DNA from: Streptomyces sp. TLI_171
GTDB taxonomy: Bacteria > Actinomycetota > Actinomycetes > Streptomycetales > Streptomycetaceae
Assembly: GCF_003610255.1 (NCBI RefSeq)
Contig: NZ_RAPS01000001.1
Location: forward strand, 4,898,001 to 4,962,000
Direction of reading: 5' to 3'
Length of the DNA stretch: 64,000 nt
The notes below the pieces were generated by a model. The model had not been told where the DNA came from and ran no database searches. It worked only from the letters and a program-made list of their open reading frames with translations. Within the stretch, counting starts at the first letter, position 1; each line of letters begins with the position of its first letter. The translations under genes were made by a program, and so were the position numbers. Positions 58,201 through 64,000 of this stretch are shown piece by piece.

Positions 58201-59399
58201 TTGGCGACCGACTCGGCGGCGCCGCGCAGGCGCTCGCTCTCCTCGGCGGCGGCGGCCTTGGCGGCGTCCGCCTCGGCCTGCGCGGTGGCGGCGACGGAGC
58301 GGATCAGGTCGGCCTCGCGGGTGGCGGCGGCGACCATCTTGGCGATCTCGGCGCGCGCGGTGGCGGAGCGCTGCTCGCTGGCGGCGGCGCCGTCGGCGAC
58401 CTTGCGCTCGGCCTCGCTGGTGGCCTCGGCCTGCAGGCGCTGGGCGGCGGCGGTGGCCTCCTCGCGCATCCGGGCGGCCTCGTTGCGGGCCCGCTCGGTC
58501 TCGGCCAGGGCCTCGGCGCGCAGCCGCTCTATCTCGGCCTGGGCGCCGGCCAGGGCGGCCTCGGCGCGTTCCTGGTCGGCGAGGGCCTGCCGCTTGAGGG
58601 CGGTGATCTCGGCCTCGGCGGCGGCCAGCTTGTGCTCGGCGGCGGAGTGCGCGTCGGCGAGCTGCTGCTGGGCGGCGGTGAGGGTGGCGGCGCGCTGCTC
58701 CTCGGCCTGGGCGCCGGTCTGCTGGGCCTGCTCTGAGGCGGCCCGGAGCAGGCGTTCGGCGTCGGTCTGGGCGCGCATCAGGGCGGCTTCCGCCTGTGCC
58801 TGGGCCTCGCCGCGGGCGGCGTCGACGTCGGCGGCGGTCTGGGCGCGGGCCTGGTCGGCTAGCGCGGCGGCCTCGGCGCGGACCGCGGCCATCATCCGCT
58901 CGGCCTCGGCCCGGGCCTCCTGGAGCAGGCGCTGGGCCTCCTGCTCGGTGCCGGCGCGGGTCTGCTCCGCCCAGTTGACGTTCTCGTTGACGTGGCGCTC
59001 GGCGGCGGCCCGGAACTCGTTGAGCTCCTCCTCCAGCTGGCGGCGCCGGGCGTTGAACTCGGCCTCCAGCTGGGCGGTGCGCTCGCCGGCCTCGGCCATC
59101 ATCCGCTGGGTGGCGGCCTGCGATTCGCGCAGCGCGCGCTCGGCGTCCGCGCGCAGCGCCTCGGCCTGCATCTCGGCGTTGCGCAGGAGCTGCTCGGCCT
59201 GGCCGGAGACGGAGTCGAAGGCACGCGGCTGGGCGAGCTGCCGGCGGGCCTCGTGCAGCTTGGCCCGGAGCACCTCCACCTGGTAGGCGAGGTCGTCGGC
59301 GTGCTCGATGGTCTTGTCCCGCTCCTTGCGGGCCTTCTCCAGCTCGGCCTCGAACTTGGAGAGGTGATCCTCAACCTCGTAGCGGTCGTAGCCCCGCAC
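55227..59399 (-). CDS. scy: Polar scaffold coiled-coil protein Scy
   Basis: A 1390-residue, nearly uninterrupted coiled coil. It starts VRGYDRYEVEDHLSKFEAELEKARKERD, an N-terminal DivIVA-like module, then Ala/Glu/Arg/Gln repeats to the C-terminal GGNKKDGG and SGGAPPD tail. Scy assembles the tip-organising centre with FilP and DivIVA and fixes where hyphae branch. Many units repeat at DNA level (for example near 56576, 56829 and 56931, each encoding AYDRELR or TYDRELR followed by AELR). The start GTG at 59397-59399 matches where Scy homologues begin; an open frame runs further upstream but lacks conservation. Its 108-bp distance from filP holds the filP promoter. Confidence 0.93.
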   Translation of the reverse strand: MRGYDRYEVEDHLSKFEAELEKARKERDKTIEHADDLAYQVEVLRAKLHEARRQLAQPRAFDSVSGQAEQLLRNAEMQAEALRADAERALRESQAATQRMMAEAGERTAQLEAEFNARRRQLEEELNEFRAAAERHVNENVNWAEQTRAGTEQEAQRLLQEARAEAERMMAAVRAEAAALADQARAQTAADVDAARGEAQAQAEAALMRAQTDAERLLRAASEQAQQTGAQAEEQRAATLTAAQQQLADAHSAAEHKLAAAEAEITALKRQALADQERAEAALAGAQAEIERLRAEALAETERARNEAARMREEATAAAQRLQAEATSEAERKVADGAAASEQRSATARAEIAKMVAAATREADLIRSVAATAQAEADAAKAAAAEESERLRGAAESVANQLRAEAEAEIAERRAAAEREAAELREAAAAEAARLRAEAEEAGRSEGAKDAAMRMARAAKQAEEVLSRAGADAESTRGEAAAEAERLVEHAKSEAHTLLEQAREAVEQAQNAAMEDAASIREQLERMQREAAQAREQAEEQRSAAEAEAERVRAEARRQAAVQVEESAKQAEELLTTAKADADALRSGAAEEVERLLTETREQAAAVQGRAEQTLSRARSEGEKLTAAAERAREETLAAAQAAAEEQLAAAEREGAELRELAAAAADTVRAEADAAAEALRAEAAQWAEQHRAQAEETGRAVLAEAEEAAREVAEQAEAAAQALRTEAAEAREAARADLERDQARTAEQLAEAAAIRAAADGEAEAVREAAAADAERLRTKAEQTLATARADAEALGAEAAADRTEAARLRTDAEAYDRELRERADRETAELRATAERESAQLREAAETYDRELRATAERETAELREQAEQVAEELRANGAARAAELVSAAEQEAAEVRQSVAGMHEKATAQIAELRSAAERESAQLREAAEAYDRELRERAGRESAELRSAAAEFAQQQRAEAEAGAQRVLAEADELASAALTEAEERAAALRSDAEEYALATRTLAEEFDGDIRSRAESFDRELREGAEAYDKATREQAKSVLEKAFADAEQLGEQAQAEALAVATAAEEQADAMVSAARQEAERLRAEAEALGQAEVERARSDADALLSEARRDSTAIRERAEELRERTDAEIEALHERARKENAQAMKSAGERVDALVTAAQEQLTEAEEQAQAQVAEAEERAAELIAAAESRASELTSEASAEAGRVRIAAVRKAETLLKEAEHKLSDSTTRAEALIIKAEAKLKAAEMESEEKLEAAADEASSRLKRADEEAEKRIRRAGSDAEEQLRLAAEEAERLLAEAKAEAKRVTDEGQRELDELVRRRKDINTEISRVQDVLSALEAFEAPAPSAHGNGGNKKDGGPKAGAGVGSPRSGGNRSGGAPPD

Positions 59400-59548
59400 T
59401 CCGCGGTCCCATCCATCTCCTGGTCGCGTCCTCGACCGGGCCGCTCCGTCCCGCAGCCTGCCGGGTCGGACCGGTTGGTCCTTGCAATCGCTCCGCCGTC
59501 CGAGTGGACTCCTGAGCGAACTGTTGCCTCTGGAGAATGGTGACAGAT

Positions 59549-59567
59549 CCGAACGGCGACCGTTCGG
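59549..59567. other. Hairpin in the scy leader
   Basis: CCGAACGG-CGA-CCGTTCGG, perfect 8-bp arms, between the TACAAT box and the scy start. Could affect mRNA stability or be an operator. Confidence 0.45.
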
Positions 59568-59628
59568 CCGTGCCCGCGTCGTGGACTCCCCTGCGGTGCG
59601 CCGACCTGTGGTAGCGGCGCACCTGGGC

Positions 59629-59634
59629 ATTGTA
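59629..59634 (-). promoter_or_regulatory. -10 TACAAT of scy
   Basis: On the - strand CACTACAATGCC has a near-consensus TACAAT; the -35 17 nt upstream is weak (TTCCCC). It implies a leader of about 220 nt before the scy GTG. Confidence 0.5.
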
Positions 59635-59729
59635 GTGGGAGCCGCCTCCGGGGGAATGGGGGCGAGTGCCTTTTCGGAAGTTACCGACCAGTTCGTTACC
59701 GGCCGACCGGTTGTCCGGACCGGATGCGG

Positions 59730-60164
59730 TCAGTGCTCGGACGGCTCCGCCGAGGTGACCAGCTCGGTCAGCACGCCGCCGCAGTCCTTGGGGTGCAGGA
59801 AGGTGATCCGGGAGCCCATCGAGCCGCGCCGCGGCTCCGGGTACAGCACCCGCACGCCCTTGCCGGCGATCTCCGCGGCGTCCGCGTCCACGTCGGCGGT
59901 GCCGAAGGCGATGTGGTGCACGCCCTCGCCGTTCTTGGCCAGCCACTTGGCGACCGTGGAGTCCTCCCGGGTGGGCTCCAGCAGCTGCAGGTACGAGGCG
60001 CCGCCGTCCCCGGTGTCGTTGATCTTCAGCATGGCCTCGCGGACGCCCTGCTCCTCGTTGACCTCCGAGTGGAACACCTCGAAGCCGTAGGTGGAGCGGT
60101 AGAACTCCACGGTCCGGTCCAGGTCGAAGCAGGCGATGCCGATGTGGTCGATGCGGGTCAGCAC
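59730..60164 (-). CDS. mce: Methylmalonyl-CoA epimerase
   Basis: The 144-residue vicinal-oxygen-chelate enzyme interconverts (2R)- and (2S)-methylmalonyl-CoA. The metal site is visible: His7 in RIDHIGIA, His84 in GVHHIAFG and Glu134 in VLTELV, with Glu63 in YLQLLEP. The start is GTG 60164 behind GGAGGACC; upstream Pro/Arg-rich codons are not conserved. It is divergent from the thiolase gene. With MeaB and the adenosyltransferase it supports methylmalonyl-CoA mutase, which links succinyl-CoA and propionyl-CoA and supplies polyketide extender units. Confidence 0.94.
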   Translation of the reverse strand: MLTRIDHIGIACFDLDRTVEFYRSTYGFEVFHSEVNEEQGVREAMLKINDTGDGGASYLQLLEPTREDSTVAKWLAKNGEGVHHIAFGTADVDADAAEIAGKGVRVLYPEPRRGSMGSRITFLHPKDCGGVLTELVTSAEPSEH

Positions 60165-60333
60165 GGGAGGTCCTCCGGGGGACGGGGGCGACATGAGGGT
60201 GGCACTCAGTGCAGCGCATCGCGGCCGCCGCACGCCAGCAGCGCGCCCTGCGAGTCTGCTCACACCCTCCATGCCCGCTCTGACACGGTGTTCACTGGGA
60301 AGTGCCAGTAGCGCTGATCACATCGTCTCGGCG

Positions 60334-60362
60334 GTGACGCAGAGGTGACCGGTCAGTACATT
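60334..60362 (+). promoter_or_regulatory. Promoter of the thiolase gene
   Basis: GTGACG (60334-60339), 17-bp spacer, TACATT (60357-60362), 48 bp before the ATG at 60410. Confidence 0.5.
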
Positions 60363-60409
60363 GACGGCATCCCCATACCCTCTGGTCCGACGCGCGAAGG
60401 GGCTCGTCC

Positions 60410-61600
60410 ATGACTACTTCTGTGATCGTCGCAGGCGCCCGCACCCCGATGGGGCGGCTGCTCGGCTCGCTCAAGGGTTTCTCCGGCGCCGAGCTCGGCG
60501 GCTTCGCGATCAAGGCGGCGCTGGAGCGGGCCGGCATCACCGGCGAGCAGGTCCAGTACGTGATCATGGGCCAGGTGCTGCAGGCCGGCGCGGGCCAGAT
60601 CCCGGCCCGCCAGGCCGCCGTGAAGGCCGGCATCCCGATGAACGTCCCGGCCCTGACCATCAACAAGGTCTGCCTGTCCGGCCTGGACGCGATCGCGCTG
60701 GCCGACCAGCTGATCCGGGCCGGCGAGTTCGACGTCGTGGTGGCCGGCGGCCAGGAGTCCATGACCAACGCCCCGCACCTGCTGCCGAAGTCCCGCGAGG
60801 GCTTCAAGTACGGCGCGATCGAGATGCTCGACGCGATGGCGTACGACGGCCTGACCGACGCCTACGAGAACATCCCGATGGGCGAGTCCACCGAGAAGCA
60901 CAACACCCGCCTGGGCATCGCCCGCGAGGTGCAGGACGCCATCGCCGCCGCCTCCCACCAGCGCGCCGCCAAGGCCCAGGCCGACGGCGTGTTCGAGGCC
61001 GAGATCGTCCCGGTGGCGATCCCGCAGCGCAAGGGCGAGCCGGTGCTGTTCGCGCAGGACGAGGGCATCCGCGCCGACACCACCGCCGAGGGCCTGGCCA
61101 AGCTGCGCCCGGCCTTCGCCAAGGACGGCACCATCACGGCCGGCACCTCCTCGCAGATCTCCGACGGCGCCGCCGCGGTCGTGGTGATGAGCAAGGCCAA
61201 GGCCGAGGAGCTGGGCCTGAGCTGGATCGCCGAGATCGGCGCGCACGGCAACGTGGCCGGCCCGGACAACTCGCTGCAGTCGCAGCCGTCCAACGCGATC
61301 AAGCACGCCCTCGCCAAGGAGGGCCTGGAGGTCGGCGACCTCGACCTGATCGAGATCAACGAGGCGTTCGCCGCGGTCGCCCACCAGTCGATGAAGGACC
61401 TCGGCGTCAGCGACGAGATCGTGAACGTCAACGGCGGCGCGATCGCGCTCGGCCACCCGATCGGCATGTCCGGCGCCCGCGTGGTGCTGCACCTGGCGCT
61501 GGAGCTGCAGCGCCGCGGCGGCGGCGTCGGCGCGGCCGCGCTGTGCGGCGGCGGCGGCCAGGGCGACGCGCTGATCGTCAAGGTCCCCGCGCAGGGCTGA
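60410..61600 (+). CDS. Acetyl-CoA acetyltransferase (thiolase)
   Basis: The 396-residue type II thiolase condenses two acetyl-CoA or cleaves acetoacetyl-CoA. The acyl-carrying Cys88 is in NKVCLSGLDAIALA. GGQESMTNAPHLL is the substrate loop, NVNGGAIALGHPIGMSGAR holds the catalytic His near 352, and AALCGGGGQGDALIV the proton-donor Cys near 383. The stop lies in TGACCGTTCGTCA and a T-tailed terminator separates it from meaB. Could feed the ethylmalonyl-CoA pathway given its neighbours, but a biosynthetic acetoacetyl-CoA role is equally fitting. Confidence 0.95.
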   Translation: MTTSVIVAGARTPMGRLLGSLKGFSGAELGGFAIKAALERAGITGEQVQYVIMGQVLQAGAGQIPARQAAVKAGIPMNVPALTINKVCLSGLDAIALADQLIRAGEFDVVVAGGQESMTNAPHLLPKSREGFKYGAIEMLDAMAYDGLTDAYENIPMGESTEKHNTRLGIAREVQDAIAAASHQRAAKAQADGVFEAEIVPVAIPQRKGEPVLFAQDEGIRADTTAEGLAKLRPAFAKDGTITAGTSSQISDGAAAVVVMSKAKAEELGLSWIAEIGAHGNVAGPDNSLQSQPSNAIKHALAKEGLEVGDLDLIEINEAFAAVAHQSMKDLGVSDEIVNVNGGAIALGHPIGMSGARVVLHLALELQRRGGGVGAAALCGGGGQGDALIVKVPAQG

Positions 61601-61613
61601 CCGTTCGTCAGGA

Positions 61614-61646
61614 CCCCGCGGAGCCCCGACCGGAGGCTCCGCGGGG
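61614..61646 (+). terminator. Terminator between thiolase and meaB
   Basis: A 12-bp perfect stem, CCCCGCGGAGCC with GGCTCCGCGGGG, 9-nt loop, then CACCGTCTTTTCT. The T run makes it the most classical intrinsic terminator in the window. meaB expression must then come from partial readthrough or a local promoter. Confidence 0.85.
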
Positions 61647-61677
61647 CACCGTCTTTTCTGCTGCGAGGAGCAACCCG

Positions 61678-62631
61678 ATGGCCGATGTGGCGACGCTGGT
61701 CGAGCAGGCCCGGCAGGGCCGTCCCCGGGCGGTGGCCCGGCTGATCACCCTGGTGGAGAACGCCGCGCCGGAACTGCGCGAGGTGATGGCGGCGCTCGCC
61801 CCGTACAGCGGGCGGGCGTACACGGTGGGCCTGACCGGCTCGCCCGGGGTGGGCAAGTCCACCTCCACCTCCGCGCTGGTGTCCGCCTACCGCAAGCGCG
61901 GCAAGCGGGTCGGCGTGCTCGCCGTCGACCCGTCCTCGCCGTTCTCCGGCGGCGCGCTGCTCGGCGACCGGGTGCGGATGCAGGAGCACGCCACCGACCC
62001 CGAGGTGTTCATCCGCTCGATGGCGACCCGCGGCCACCTCGGCGGCCTGGCCTGGGCCGCCCCGCAGGCGCTGCGGGTGCTGGACGGGGCGGGCTGCGAC
62101 GTGATCCTGGTCGAGACCGTCGGCGTCGGCCAGTCCGAGGTGGAGATCGCCGCGCAGGCCGACACCTCGGTGGTGCTGCTCGCCCCCGGCATGGGCGACG
62201 GCATCCAGGCCGCGAAGGCGGGCATCCTGGAGATCGGCGACGTCTTCGTGGTCAACAAGGCCGACCGGGACGGCGCCGACGCCACCGCCCGCGAGCTCAA
62301 CCACATGCTCGGCCTGGGGGAGTCCCGGCAGGCCGGTGACTGGCGGCCGCCGATCGTGAAGACCGTCGCCGCCCGCGGCGAGGGCCTCGACGAACTCGTC
62401 GAGGCCCTGGAGAAGCACCACAGCTGGCTCGCCGAGACCGGTGAACTCGCCGCCCGTCGCCGCCGCCGGGCCGCGCAGGAGGTCGAGGCGATCACCCTCG
62501 CCGCCCTGCGCGCCCGGATCGGCGACCTGCGCGGCGACCGCCACCTGGACGCCCTGGCCGGGCAGGTCGCCGCGGGCGAACTCGACCCGTACGCGGCAGC
62601 CGATCAGCTCGTGGCCGAACTCACCGGGTGA
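61678..62631 (+). CDS. meaB: Methylmalonyl Co-A mutase-associated GTPase MeaB
   Basis: The 317-residue G3E GTPase loads adenosylcobalamin onto methylmalonyl-CoA mutase and protects it. Walker A GLTGSPGVGKST (51-62), base-recognition VVNKADRDGAD, switch segments LAVDPSSPFSGGALLGDRVRM and VETVGVGQSEVEIA, and a helical C-terminal dimerisation arm. The ATG at 61678 follows GAGGAG. It lies downstream of the thiolase, past a terminator, on the same strand. With mce and the adenosyltransferase it completes a B12-related set in this window; the mutase genes themselves are not here. Confidence 0.95.
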   Translation: MADVATLVEQARQGRPRAVARLITLVENAAPELREVMAALAPYSGRAYTVGLTGSPGVGKSTSTSALVSAYRKRGKRVGVLAVDPSSPFSGGALLGDRVRMQEHATDPEVFIRSMATRGHLGGLAWAAPQALRVLDGAGCDVILVETVGVGQSEVEIAAQADTSVVLLAPGMGDGIQAAKAGILEIGDVFVVNKADRDGADATARELNHMLGLGESRQAGDWRPPIVKTVAARGEGLDELVEALEKHHSWLAETGELAARRRRRAAQEVEAITLAALRARIGDLRGDRHLDALAGQVAAGELDPYAAADQLVAELTG

Positions 62632-62649
62632 GAACGGGCCCGGCCGGGC

Positions 62650-63168
62650 CTAGCCCCGGCCGCGCAGGCCGCGGAGGTGCTCGGCGATGGGGGCGAGGGC
62701 TGCGTAGAGTGCGTCGAGCTGTTCGTCGGTGAGCCGGTCGATGAAGTGCTCGCGGACGCTGCGGACGTGGTCCGGGGCGACCTTGCGCAGGGTGTCCCAG
62801 CCGTGGTCGGTGAGGTGGGCGTAGAGTCCTCGGCGGTCGCCGGGGCACTCCTGGCGCAGCACCAGGCCGGCCGTCTCCATCCGGGTGATCTGGTGGGAGA
62901 GGCGGCTCTTGGACTGCAGGGTGGCGGTGGCCAGGTCGGTCATCCGCATCCGGCGGTCGGGGGACTCGGAGAGCACGACCAGGATCTCGTAGTCGTTGAT
63001 GGCGAGGTTGTGGGCCTGCAGTTCCCGGCTCAGCTGGTGGTCGAGCAGCTTGCCGACCTCCAGGTGGGCGCGCCAGAACCGCTGCTCGCGGGCGGTCAGC
63101 CAGGGGGTCTCCGCCTCCGCGTCGCGGGAGGGGGAGACCGCCGGCGCTTCGGTGACGGGGGTATCCAT
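62650..63168 (-). CDS. MarR family transcriptional regulator
   Basis: The 172-residue winged-helix protein has dimerisation helices flanking a DNA-binding core: INDYEILVVLSESPDRRMRMTDLATATLQSKSRLSHQITRMETAGLVLRQECPGDRRGLYAHLTDHG, roughly 62-127, with the DxRG wing (GDRRG). The start is the ATG at 63168, 7 nt after the TATACT box, so probably leaderless. A perfect ACATTG-TT-CAATGT palindrome sits within its promoter, implying autorepression. A related half-site lies before the divergent metallo-beta-lactamase-fold gene. The ligand is unknown. Confidence 0.92.
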   Translation of the reverse strand: MDTPVTEAPAVSPSRDAEAETPWLTAREQRFWRAHLEVGKLLDHQLSRELQAHNLAINDYEILVVLSESPDRRMRMTDLATATLQSKSRLSHQITRMETAGLVLRQECPGDRRGLYAHLTDHGWDTLRKVAPDHVRSVREHFIDRLTDEQLDALYAALAPIAEHLRGLRGRG

Positions 63169-63175
63169 GGATCCG

Positions 63176-63181
63176 AGTATA
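63176..63181 (-). promoter_or_regulatory. -10 TATACT of the MarR gene (leaderless)
   Basis: On the - strand TATACT is followed by CGGATCC (7 nt) and the ATG. The operator palindrome lies immediately upstream, in the spacer. Confidence 0.6.
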
Positions 63182-63185
63182 GCCG

Positions 63186-63199
63186 ACATTGTTCAATGT
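63186..63199. promoter_or_regulatory. MarR operator candidate
   Basis: ACATTG-TT-CAATGT: perfect 6-bp arms, AT-rich, centred between -10 and -35 of the MarR gene. A partial copy, TGTTCAAT, is at 63305-63312 near the next gene. Confidence 0.65.
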
Positions 63200-63348
63200 T
63201 GTACGAATTCACACGCCGCGGCTCCGGAGCGGCTCCCGCCCGCGTCCGGCGATCGCTCCGTGCCCGCACAACCGCCGCCCCGCTTGGGCGAGTTGAACCG
63301 GTCATGTTCAATCTGTGGGCCGGAGTCGGACGGTGACGCCGAGTTAGG

Positions 63349-63354
63349 CATAAT
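63349..63354 (+). promoter_or_regulatory. -10 CATAAT of the metallo-hydrolase gene (leaderless)
   Basis: CATAAT then CGCGCCC (7 nt) and the ATG at 63362. No ribosome site. One base off TANNNT. Confidence 0.45.
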
Positions 63355-63361
63355 CGCGCCC

Positions 63362-64000
63362 ATGACGACGCCGACCGCGAACTTCCATTCGATAGCCGAC
63401 GGTGTGTACGCATGGCAGCCGCAGCAGCGGGGTTGGGGCCTGGCCAACTGCGGCCTGGTGGCCTCCGCCGACACCGCGCTGTGGATCGACACCCCGTACG
63501 ACCGCACGCTGGCCGGTGAGTTCCTGGACCGCAGTCGCGCCGTCCTCGCGCCGGGCGTCACCGTGGACCGGATCGTCGTCACGCACGCCAACGGCGACCA
63601 CATGTGGGGGGCCGGCGTCCTCCCCGACGCCGAGATCATCGCCACCCGCGAGGCGCTGCACCACATCGCCTACGAGCCGACCCCCGAGCAGCAGCACGCC
63701 CTGCTGAACACCCTCGACCCGGCCAGCGACACCGGCGCCTACCTGCACGAGCACTTCGGCTGCTTCGACTGGTCCGACACCCCGCCGGTGACCCCGGACA
63801 CCGTGTTCACCGGCGAGCTCGAACTGCGGGTCGGCGACCTCCCGGTGCAGATCAGCAGCCTCCCGCCGGCCCACACCAGCGGCGACCTGATCGTCCACCT
63901 GCCCACCCGCTCCACCGTGTTCACCGGCGACATCGTCTTCGGCTCCACCGCCGAACGCCCCGGCGACCACGCCGTGCACTGGGCCGGCCCGCTCGGCAAC
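63362..64000 (+). CDS. Metallo-beta-lactamase-fold hydrolase (3' end outside window)
   Basis: 213 codons are visible. VVTHANGDHMWG is the metal motif, with Asn77 where the classic HxHxDH has its second His; His75, Asp79 and His80 are kept. LPPAHTSGD and FTGDIVFG give the next His and Asp ligands. HxNGDH occurs in several MBL subfamilies, so activity is not excluded; the substrate is unknown (lactones, thioesters and cyclic compounds are usual). It is divergent from the MarR gene, with a partial copy of the MarR palindrome 50 bp upstream, so MarR may control it. The C-terminus is cut by the window edge. Confidence 0.85.
   Translation, partial: MTTPTANFHSIADGVYAWQPQQRGWGLANCGLVASADTALWIDTPYDRTLAGEFLDRSRAVLAPGVTVDRIVVTHANGDHMWGAGVLPDAEIIATREALHHIAYEPTPEQQHALLNTLDPASDTGAYLHEHFGCFDWSDTPPVTPDTVFTGELELRVGDLPVQISSLPPAHTSGDLIVHLPTRSTVFTGDIVFGSTAERPGDHAVHWAGPLGN

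Noticed and set aside
56275..59286. Very long open frame on the + strand opposite scy (and another at 55185-58736)
   Set aside because: Both are antisense to a strongly repetitive coiled-coil gene. Their Ser/Ala- and Leu/Gly-rich translations are what GAG/GCC-rich scy codons give in reverse; no start signals and no domains.
59400..59630. 77-residue N-terminal extension of Scy
   Set aside because: Arg/Ser-rich and unlike coiled coil; the TACAAT promoter lies inside it and Scy homologues begin at the RGYxR segment.

Overview
The window is high-GC actinobacterial chromosome. It carries the polar coiled-coil pair filP-scy, a Rho with a long Q/R-rich insertion, the nucS mismatch endonuclease, and the gene order argS-lysA-hom-thrC-thrB-rho-LCP-rpmE-prfA-prmC-tsaC-PTP-glyA paralog-wecA-atpIBEFHAGDC. 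These point to Streptomycetaceae (Streptomyces or Kitasatospora). Most of it is core chromosome. I see no insertion sequence, prophage, CRISPR array, rRNA gene or integrase.

Layout. 1-12.5 kb is an accessory-like run: the end of an STM4014/STM4015 cluster, a small protein plus a DUF6745-type protein, a fumarylacetoacetate hydrolase-family enzyme, TetR with a divergent rhomboid-like protein, a DUF885 metallohydrolase, a 14-TM exporter, a secreted or anchored trypsin-like protease and three unrecognised proteins, then tRNA-Arg(CCG) with its own terminator. 12.7-20.2 kb holds a single-domain response regulator, argS, lysA and the threonine genes hom-thrC, with thrB separately promoted. 20.2-30.8 kb holds rho behind a ~450-nt leader, an LCP cell-wall ligase, L31, RF1 and its methylase PrmC, the t6A enzyme, a low-molecular-weight phosphatase, a degenerate serine hydroxymethyltransferase paralog and WecA. 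30.8-39 kb is the whole F1Fo ATP synthase operon. It starts behind a promoter overlapped by a good Rex-type operator, and a strong hairpin separates atpD from atpC.

39-49.5 kb holds DUF2550, a cobalamin adenosyltransferase, a two-component system, a STAS protein next to a membrane-anchored NTPase with a Pro/Ser/Thr tail, an AbiEii-like nucleotidyltransferase with an internally duplicated partner, nucS and an SCO5389-like protein. 49.5-54.2 kb holds a luciferase-like oxidoreductase, a small zinc-finger-like protein, an ABC-2 exporter and an alpha/beta hydrolase. 54.2-59.4 kb is filP and scy (tip growth). 59.7-62.6 kb has methylmalonyl-CoA epimerase, thiolase and MeaB. Together with the adenosyltransferase at 39.8 kb they fit coenzyme-B12-dependent methylmalonyl-CoA metabolism. 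The window ends with a MarR regulator divergent from a truncated metallo-beta-lactamase-fold gene.

The observations most worth following are: (1) the glyA paralog has lost the PLP-binding Asp and the neighbouring His; (2) a Rex-like operator sits on the atp promoter; (3) a palindrome TGACG-N3-CGTCA (or a close variant) recurs exactly at stop codons, three times holding the stop codons of both convergent genes; (4) at least seven genes have a -10-like hexamer 6-7 nt before the start and no Shine-Dalgarno, as expected of leaderless transcripts; (5) a STAS protein with Ala at the usual phosphoserine site is paired with a Walker-A Lys-to-Arg NTPase carrying a mucin-like extracellular tail.
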